A stretch of 11,500 bases of DNA from Symbiodinium natans (taxonomy: Eukaryota > Sar > Dinophyceae > Suessiales > Symbiodiniaceae): positions 563,501 to 575,000 of the forward strand of contig CAJNDS010001324.1 in assembly GCA_905221605.1 (NCBI GenBank), given 5' to 3'. Made by a program: the position numbers and the translations under genes. Under the pieces are notes generated by a model. The model saw only the letters and a list, made by a program, of their open reading frames with translations, was not told the origin of the DNA and did no database searches. Below, in pieces: positions 6,894 through 11,500 of this stretch. Every line of letters starts with the position of its first letter. Position 1 is the first letter of the stretch.

Positions 6894-8090
6894 GAACAAC
6901 CTGGCACAGTTGCACATCAAGCGCGGTGAGTGGGGCAAGGCACGTGATGTGGGTATTTCCCAATATGGGGTTCCTTTTTTACACCCGAAATAGAATAGAA
7001 TCCCCTTAAGGACCCTCAAAAGGGGTACCAAGATTTCTGGAAACCCCCACTGCGAGGAATGGAGGCACGGTGACAACTGGCCAGTGCCCTAAACCCTAAA
7101 CCCTAAACCCTAAACCCTAAACCCTTGGGAGGTCAAGGATCTGACAGACAAGATCCTGGACAAGCAGCCCACCAATGAGAAGGCCTTGTACAGAAGAGCC
7201 CAGGCCGGGTGGGGGTATTTCAAGGTTCTTTAGGGGCTCGCAGGGTTTAGGGTTTAGGGTTCGGTTTAGGGTTTAGGGTTTAGGGTTTAGGGTTTAGGGT
7301 TTAGGGTTTAGGGTTTAGGGTTTAGGGTTTAGGGTTTAGGGTTTAGGGTTTAGGGTTTAGGGTTTAGGGTGGTCAAAGCCCGATTGCAGGTTGCACAAGC
7401 GTCGAGTCCTAAACCTGGAGATCCCGAAGCCCTAAACCCTAAGCCTAAACCCTAAACCCTAAACCCTAAACCCTAAACCCTAAACCCTAAACCCTAAACC
7501 CTAAACCCTAAACCCTAAACCCTAAACCCTAAACCCTAAACCTAAACCCTAAACCCAACCCCCGAAGAGAGGCCTTCTTCACGTTCTCCTTGTGGGAAAA
7601 GTGTGAGGCGGACTTGGACGTGCGGTCCCTACACCTGCTCCAGCTGTCATACAGAAGCATGGGTGTAAGCTCCCTCATGAAGTCGCATTGAGTTTAGAAG
7701 GGCCTGGGACCCAGAGTAGGCCCTTGTTCACTTGTGCTAGGGGCGTAGATTCCCTCAGAAGCCCCTGTTTATCCAAACCGGGGTTACTCTTGGGTCTGGG
7801 CGTTAGTGACTAGGCCATTTTCTCGGAAGAGGGTATAGCCTTGATGGGCCAGTTCGGAGGTGTTCACGGTATCGAGGCCCGAGGGTTTCAATCTAGGCTT
7901 CTGGGGCATTGGGGCTTCAAGGCTTCAGGGCTTTAGGGGTTTGGGGATCTAGGCTTTAGGGCCGTTTAGGGCTTTAGGGATTTAGGGTTTGGTGGAGAGT
8001 GGGGGGTGTGCTTGTGAGGTGCTCCTCAAGCATAGCCCCGACAACAAGGAGCCGGCAGCAAAGCAGATCGCAATGTTAAAGCTGTCCTAG
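6894..8090 (+). CDS. TPR-domain protein, last four exons (spliced)
   Basis: The exons are 6894-6948, 7132-7203, 7572-7619 and 8019-8090, ending at TAG 8088-8090. Joined they read NNLAQLHIKRGEWGKARD | VKDLTDKILDKQPTNEKALY.. | AFFTFSLWEKCEADLD | VLLKHSPDNKEPAAK.. without a stop. This is about two complete tetratricopeptide repeats with correct residue spacing (NLA..H.K.G.W.KA...; KALYRRAQA; W..C.ADLD...K..PDN), followed by a short C-terminal helix. Such repeats mediate protein-protein contacts, and this subtype is common in Hsp70/Hsp90 co-chaperones and TPR immunophilins; no PPIase or other partner domain could be identified, so the exact family is open. Introns are GT-AG, GC-AG and GT-AG and cut within TPR helices, not between repeats, as expected of late-inserted introns. 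The gene continues upstream. The next gene begins about 300 bp downstream on the same strand. Confidence 0.85.
6949..7131 (+). other. GT-AG intron of the TPR gene
   Basis: 183 bp, CGTGAT|GTGGGT..GGGAG|GTCAAG, phase 0, with GT present at both borders. It contains five CCCTAAA units (7087-7124) near the 3' end. The borders follow from TPR continuity (KARD|VKDL). Confidence 0.8.
7265..7369 (+). repeat. (TTTAGGG)15 perfect array
   Basis: 105 bp, fifteen exact units, preceded by an imperfect start at 7241-7264. Confidence 0.97.
7430..7556 (-). repeat. (CCCTAAA)n array, about 18 units
   Basis: Nearly perfect, with single-base deletions at both ends (CCTAAGCCTAAA and AAACCTAAACCC). Its reverse complement pairs with the array at 7265-7369. 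Confidence 0.97.
7620..8018 (+). other. GT-AG intron of the TPR gene, probable introner
   Basis: 399 bp, TTGGAC|GTGCGG..GTGAG|GTGCTC, phase 0. GTGC is duplicated at both borders. The first 270 bp is unique sequence and the end (7894-7990) is degenerate TTTAGGG. The borders are fixed by TPR continuity (EADLD|VLLKH). Confidence 0.8.
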
Positions 8091-8390
8091 AGGGTCTATT
8101 TCTAAGCACTATTATGGAATGAGTTACCCCAAAAACCATACTCCGTAGGGTGGTGGGGTGCCTAATTCCAGAATTGTGCTACAAATGGACCCTCTGGGTA
8201 TCTCTAGGCATCACGGATACGGCAGTGGTGCTTTGTCCAGGGGCGTGCCCTGGATCCAAAGACGATTGGTTTACTTTCGAAGCACTCAACTCATGGCTTG
8301 ATCACGAATTGTGCAGGCGAGTGGATCGAAAGCAATGAAGTATGGCCACATGTGACCTCAGATTGCCATGGGCCGATCTGCTCTTAGGCC
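8091..8390 (+). other. Intergenic region between two same-strand genes
   Basis: Unique, moderate-GC sequence with no telomere-like repeat, unlike the introns on either side. It ends GATCTGCTCTTAG|GCC just before the ATG at 8391. That AG after a short pyrimidine-rich run could be a spliced-leader trans-splice acceptor, as dinoflagellate mRNAs receive one, but this is inference. The reading frame 8150-8338 has no recognisable domain. Confidence 0.45.
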
Positions 8391-10998
8391 ATGGGAGCTT
8401 GCTCAGGTAAGTCAAGGCTCCGCCTTTCAACTGCGGGCCAAGGCGAGCACCCCCAGCACGCCCCCATGTGGGTCATTCAAGTGAGGGACGTCCTTGAGAT
8501 GACAGGAACTATGCAGCCTCACCAGGTGTTGAAGGCCCAGGGCCTCCTGGAGGTTTGGAGGATGAGCATGTTCACCCTTTTCGTTTCACACCAGTGGCTG
8601 GGCTTCCACCATCCTGATCCAAACGCCGAGCAACTGAACGTGCTTCAACTTGTTCTGAAGAAGCTGATCGCGAAGCAGATGACCATTCAGGCCGATCTCT
8701 GGAGCGAGTACAACGAAGGCAAGGCGACAACGAAAGACCTTGATGGAGTTGGGAAGTGGCACATGTGGTTGGACTACTTCTGTGTGCCTCAGATGGTCGG
8801 GCTTGTGTGCGTGGAGATGCAGAAGAACAGCTCTTGTATATCAACAGCATTCCGAGTTATGTTGACCTCTGCAGCGCCTTCGTTGCATTGGTGCCGCAGG
8901 CCGTGCACCGAGACTTAAGAGTACATTGTGACGCCCACAGCTGGCTTCAACGCGGCTGGTGCCGGACAGAACTATGGTGCTACTACCTGTCTACCCGAAC
9001 AAAAACTCCCATCATCGAGGTCAAGAGTGCCGATTCGGTCAGGTTCACCGCGCTACTTTGGCACCGAAATCCCGTGCACACGGGGGATTTTGCCGTAGAA
9101 GCCGACCGTGCTTCCTGCAGTCGTGTCATTCAAGCAGCAATGAAACCCTATGTTGCCAAACTGCAACAAAGCAACATGACAGCCTACCGGTTGTATCTTT
9201 CCCTTTTTGAAGAGCTGACGGGTCTTGCACCGAAATTGCGCAGAGTTGATGAATTTGCGTCAGAGTTCCTCTTTTCCAAGCCGCTGCAGCGGTACAACGG
9301 TCTGGGTCCAGTGGCCTGTGCTGCCCTTGCAGGCGATGAACCGTTGGTTCGTAGTGTTGCGGCTGCAAAGGCTTCCATCAACACACGTGCGCCAGCCATG
9401 CCAGGGACACAGAATGTTGCTGACTACACACCGCTGGATCCTTGGGGACGAAATGAACCCTAAAATTGGGGTCATATACCCTATTCTACTATAATTCCTA
9501 TTAAGGTATATGAACCATAAACCCTTTTAGGGTTCATTTCGTCCCCAAGGATCTGGTGTTGTGGTTCAAGAGCCGCGATCTCCGCGTGTTGCAAACCCTG
9601 TTGGAGCTTCTTGGCAGCCCCCATGGCGCCCTTTTTTCCCTTTTCTTGGTTCAAGGCTCCCTGTTTGAGGGTTTAGGATTTAGAGCTTAGGGCTTGGGGG
9701 TTAACCAACCCTTTAGAAAGGGTACCCTTATTATCATATGGTTACCAAGGCTCCGAGCAGATCCCAACAGCTCCACCGTCAATGCCTTCCCGCCTCTGGG
9801 TAGCTTGGCAGCCCGCTGGTCCCCCCTTCTATTCTAAACCCTAAACCCTAAACCCTAAACCCTAAACCCTAAACCCTAAACCCTAAACCCTAAACCCTAA
9901 ACCCTAAACCCTAAACCCTAAACCCCTACCACGGTGGGCCAGCAAGGTAAGTGCAGAACCGCGCAGGCCGTGGATCTCCTGGTGCGCAACGGCGCCGGCG
10001 TGAACTTCCAAGGGAGGGAGCGCACCTTTTTGCCCCAGGAGTGCCCTTTCGTGTTTTTCTTTTGTTGGTTCAAGGGTTTAGTTAGCGTTTAGGGTTTAGG
10101 GTTTAGGGTTTAGGGTTTAGGGTTTAGGGTTTAGGGTTTAGGGTTTAGGGTTTAGGGTTCAAGGTGCCCTTATCAAGTAAAACGAACCCAAAAAAAATCA
10201 CAGGCACCCTTCTTATGAACATGGCTGCTGGCCTGCCGAGGCTCCCAGTATTGCCCCCTCCACTTCGCTGTAGCTTTCAGCTCTCCTGTGGAAGTGACGG
10301 CGAAGTTGCTCGAGCTTCGAGCGGACGTGCGCGGTGGAAGAGGGGGGATGGCCAGCGCGTCGCCCCTGCACCTTGTTGCTCGGTGATATGGGGGATCGGA
10401 ATAATTACGAGGAGTATTCCCTTAGGGTCCCTTTCTGAATGTACTCAAACAACCCCCCAAAAACCCTATTCTAATTATCCAGGCCCCTATATTTGGACAT
10501 TTTTCATTCCCCCCACCCCCCCTTCTTTTGGGTTTAAGAGCGTCATATTTAGGAATACCTTTCAGAGGATTTGTTTCGGGCCAAGCTAGGTTGCATACAG
10601 CGGTGATTCCAAGAACGATCTCCGGAACGCTCAGCTGTTGCTTGATCACAAAGCAGATCTCAACCAAGTCGTGCAGCCTGAAGGCCTATGGAGGATGCTG
10701 GGGTTGATGTGCCGGGCATATGTCCGGTGCAGAAGTGACGCGAGTTCCATTGTCAAGTTCTTCAGCCACGCCAGTACGACACCGACACCTTTAGGTTGGT
10801 TGGTCTGCGCTTCTGGACAACCAAGGCCTCCTGGCATTTCTGCTGCGGGCGCGAGCAAGCCCGGAGATTGCAGGCAACACAGGTGTGCGACCCATGAATA
10901 TGGTCACCTCGGAGACGATCCGGTCCATCTTGCAGGACCCGAGTCCACACATCTACCTCTTGGAATTCAACTCCGACGAGGTCACAGAGAGTTTGTAA
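8391..10998 (+). CDS. SHQW (TIR/HET-like) domain protein with ankyrin repeats, six exons, two frameshifts
   Basis: The exons are 8391-9436, 9550-9605, 9750-9799, 9947-10021, 10241-10382 and 10601-10998, about 588 codons. The N-terminus MGACSG fits N-myristoylation (Gly2), with Cys4 available for palmitoylation, so it may be membrane-anchored. Next come FVSHQWLGFHHPDP, MWLDYFCVPQ, SIPSYVDLCSAFVALVP and SWLQRGWCRTELW, an order recalling TIR/HET-type domains (SHxW; W.D..C..Q; RGWCR.E); any NADase activity is not shown. Ankyrin repeats follow, e.g. LLELRADPNSS, AVDLLVRNGAGVNFQG, PLHFAVAFSSPVEV, LLELRADVRGG, AQLLLDHKADLNQ, LLAFLLRARASPEIAGN. The start is the first ATG upstream of the conserved block. 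The frame changes between 8793 and 8812, and again at 10794-10802, where TTGGTTGG looks duplicated. It is either a decaying gene or carries assembly errors. The type is widespread in Symbiodinium-like genomes as I recall; its function is unknown. Confidence 0.85.
9437..9549 (+). mobile_element. Introner: GA-AG intron with perfect 29-bp terminal inverted repeats
   Basis: 113 bp, CCGCTG|GATCCTT..CCCCAAG|GATCTG, phase 0. GAT flanks both ends: the left copy gives the GA donor and the right copy encodes Asp of TPL|DLVLW. Arms at 9437-9465 and 9525-9553 are perfect reverse complements over 29 bp, starting GATCCTTGGGGACGAAATGA. Inner arms TCATATACC (9472-9480) and GGTATATGA (9505-9513) extend the hairpin. 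No coding capacity. Confidence 0.92.
9606..9749 (+). mobile_element. Introner: GC-AG intron, CTTGG-AGCCC family
   Basis: 144 bp, TTGGA|GCTTCTTGG..TTACCAAG|GCTCCG, phase 2. GCT is duplicated. Splicing restores LLE|LRADPN, the standard ankyrin C-terminal helix. The left end CTTGGCAGCCC and right end GGTTACCAAG are imperfect inverted repeats. The sub-terminal blocks match the MITEs at 6025 and 4289; the centre is degenerate TTTAGGG (9667-9702). Confidence 0.9.
9800..9946 (+). mobile_element. Introner: GT-AG intron with (CCCTAAA)13 cargo
   Basis: 147 bp, CCTCTGG|GTAGCTTGG..CAGCAAG|GTAAGT, phase 1. GTA is duplicated. Splicing gives FPPLG|KCRTAQAVDLL, a continuous ankyrin reading, whereas reading through hits telomeric repeat. 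The ends GCTTGGCAGCCC and GGGCCAGCAAG are imperfect inverted repeats of the same family. Most of the interior (9834-9925) is a perfect CCCTAAA array. Confidence 0.88.
9834..9925 (-). repeat. (CCCTAAA)13 perfect array inside an introner
   Basis: 92 bp without interruption, wholly inside the intron at 9800-9946. Confidence 0.97.
10022..10240 (+). mobile_element. Introner: GC-AG intron with (TTTAGGG)10 cargo
   Basis: 219 bp, GGGAGC|GCACCTTTTTG..CCTGCCGAG|GCTCCC, phase 1. GC is present at both borders, and splicing gives GRER|SQYCPLHFA. The left sub-terminal block (GTGCCCTTTCG..TTTTGTTGGTTCAAGG) and right block (GGCACCCTTCTTATGAACATGG) match the element at 9606. The centre is ten perfect TTTAGGG units, 10088-10157. 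Confidence 0.87.
10088..10157 (+). repeat. (TTTAGGG)10 perfect array inside an introner
   Basis: 70 bp, ten exact units, opposite orientation to the array in the previous intron. Confidence 0.97.
10383..10600 (+). mobile_element. GT-AG intron flanked by a 7-bp duplication
   Basis: 218 bp, GCTCG|GTGATATGG..GCATACAG|CGGTGATTCC, phase 2. CGGTGAT occurs at 10381-10387 and 10601-10607. Splicing gives LVAR|GDSKNDL in the ankyrin frame. The ends and interior do not match the CTTGG family and it lacks telomeric repeats, so it is a different insertion type or an older copy. Confidence 0.82.
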
Positions 10999-11193
10999 CG
11001 GTGCCCGTGTCTAACTGAGCTGTTTCAGACTAGCGAAAAGTGAATGCACCAAGAGGTGTCTTTCAGGTGCCAGTACTGGTGGTAATCTAGTTGGCCTTTG
11101 GTGTATTTAAGCATCTTTCTGTATTTTGGTTTCTAAGGGACCCTATATCTTTTTACAAAGGGTTTACAGGCCAAACCAGCAACAGGAACCGTC

Positions 11194-11194
<1 letters not shown>
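10999..11194 (+). other. Downstream region of the ankyrin gene
   Basis: Unique sequence after the TAA at 10996-10998. No AATAAA-like signal, terminator or further exon was recognised. Confidence 0.4.
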
Positions 11195-11242
<48 letters not shown>

Positions 11243-11265
11243 GAGGAGGAGGAGGAGGAGGAGTT

Positions 11266-11302
<37 letters not shown>

Positions 11303-11365
11303 CAGCAGCAGTAGCAGCAGTAGTAGTAGCAGCAGTTGCAGTAGAAGAAGAAAAAGAAGAAGAAG
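11195..11365 (+). repeat. Compound trinucleotide microsatellite (GTA/GGA/GCA/GAA)
   Basis: Runs of GTA, then GGA (11240-11262), GTA again, mixed GCA/GTA, and GAA. All three forward frames and their complements give poly-Ser, poly-Leu or poly-Thr readings, which are low-complexity artefacts. Confidence 0.97.
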
Positions 11366-11433
11366 CAGTAGCAGTGCCCGAAACCGTGTTTGTGCGCAGG
11401 AGTCGTCTAAGAGTCCAAGGCATATAGAAATCT

Positions 11434-11480
11434 CCAAGCCCTAAACTGTCTAGGGTTTAGGGTTAGGGTTTAGGGCTTGG
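11434..11480. repeat. Hairpin of telomere-like sequence near the right edge
   Basis: CCAAGCCCTAAAC (11434-11446) pairs exactly with GTTTAGGGCTTGG (11468-11480). The loop is also TTTAGGG-like, and such sequence continues to the window end. Confidence 0.85.
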
Positions 11481-11500
11481 CATTCAGGGTTTCGGGTAAC

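Larger units (their letters stand above)
7204..7571 (+). mobile_element. GC-AG intron, probable introner with opposed telomeric arrays
   Basis: 368 bp, GCCCAG|GCCGGG..GAGAG|GCCTTC. The GCC is duplicated at the two borders; the upstream copy provides the GC donor and the downstream copy encodes Ala of RAQ|AFF. Inside lie (TTTAGGG)15 at 7265-7369 and CCCTAAA units at 7430-7556, about 60 bp apart in opposite orientation. The second array is itself flanked by CCCGAAG at 7423-7429 and 7561-7567, suggesting a nested insertion. No clear terminal inverted repeat. Confidence 0.7.

Noticed and set aside
8150-8338. Small ORF between the TPR and ankyrin genes
   Set aside because: No motif, no support for the start, and it lies in what appears to be the spacer between two tandem genes.
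10164-10589. Forward ORF spanning the introner end and the intron at 10383
   Set aside because: It runs in a different frame from the ankyrin exon 10241-10382 and continues through intron sequence.
10803-11018. C-terminus of the frame that runs to 11018
   Set aside because: After the TTGGTTGG shift the ankyrin-like reading lies in another frame ending at 10998; the frame to 11018 loses all similarity.
11091-11444. Ser-, Leu- or Thr-rich ORFs at the right end
   Set aside because: Produced by the trinucleotide microsatellite in all frames.
1-11500. Land-plant origin suggested by TTTAGGG repeats
   Set aside because: GA-AG and GC-AG introns with flanking duplications and the SHQW-ankyrin protein fit dinoflagellates far better.

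Overview
The window looks like nuclear DNA of a dinoflagellate, most likely Symbiodiniaceae or a relative. The reasons are: protein exons interrupted by introns with GT-AG, GC-AG and GA-AG ends and an AG|G-type acceptor; dozens of TTTAGGG/CCCTAAA tracts scattered through introns in both orientations; a SHQW-domain plus ankyrin-repeat protein of a kind I associate with Symbiodinium-like genomes; LINE-type retroelement debris; and genes lying head-to-tail on one strand. This assignment is inference, since no rRNA or other marker is present.

Layout. 1-852 (+) is the C-terminal end of a retroelement-like ORF with two zinc fingers; it is open at the left edge. 1019-1329 is a striking 46-bp-period array of 31-bp palindromes. 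From about 1590 to 8090 (+) lies a gene cut into very small exons by introns full of telomere-like repeats. Its last four exons (6894-8090) join in frame into a clear tetratricopeptide-repeat (TPR) protein. Earlier exons at 4169, 4568, 2169, 2592 and 3363 are probable, and others only possible. A second, 5'-truncated retroelement-like fragment sits antisense at about 5032-5810. 8391-10998 (+) holds a gene for a SHQW/TIR-HET-like N-terminal domain followed by ankyrin repeats: one long first exon and then five introns. Two apparent frameshifts (8793-8812 and 10794-10802) break its reading frame. 11195-11365 is a compound trinucleotide microsatellite, and the window ends in more TTTAGGG-like sequence.

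Main observation. Nearly every intron whose borders can be fixed by protein reading is flanked by a short direct duplication of exon sequence (GAT, GCT, GTA, GC, CGGTGAT, GCC, GTGC). The upstream copy supplies the 5' splice site (GA, GC or GT), and the downstream copy restores the codon after an AG. Several of these introns have terminal inverted repeats, either a perfect 29-bp pair or a CTTGG(T/C)AGCCC family. They are therefore best read as introners, meaning introns created by insertion of non-autonomous DNA transposons. At least two introner copies carry homogeneous (TTTAGGG)n or (CCCTAAA)n arrays as internal cargo, and one TPR intron holds two such arrays in opposite orientation that could form a long hairpin. 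This links two oddities of these genomes, non-canonical splice sites and intronic telomere-like repeats, to one insertion process.
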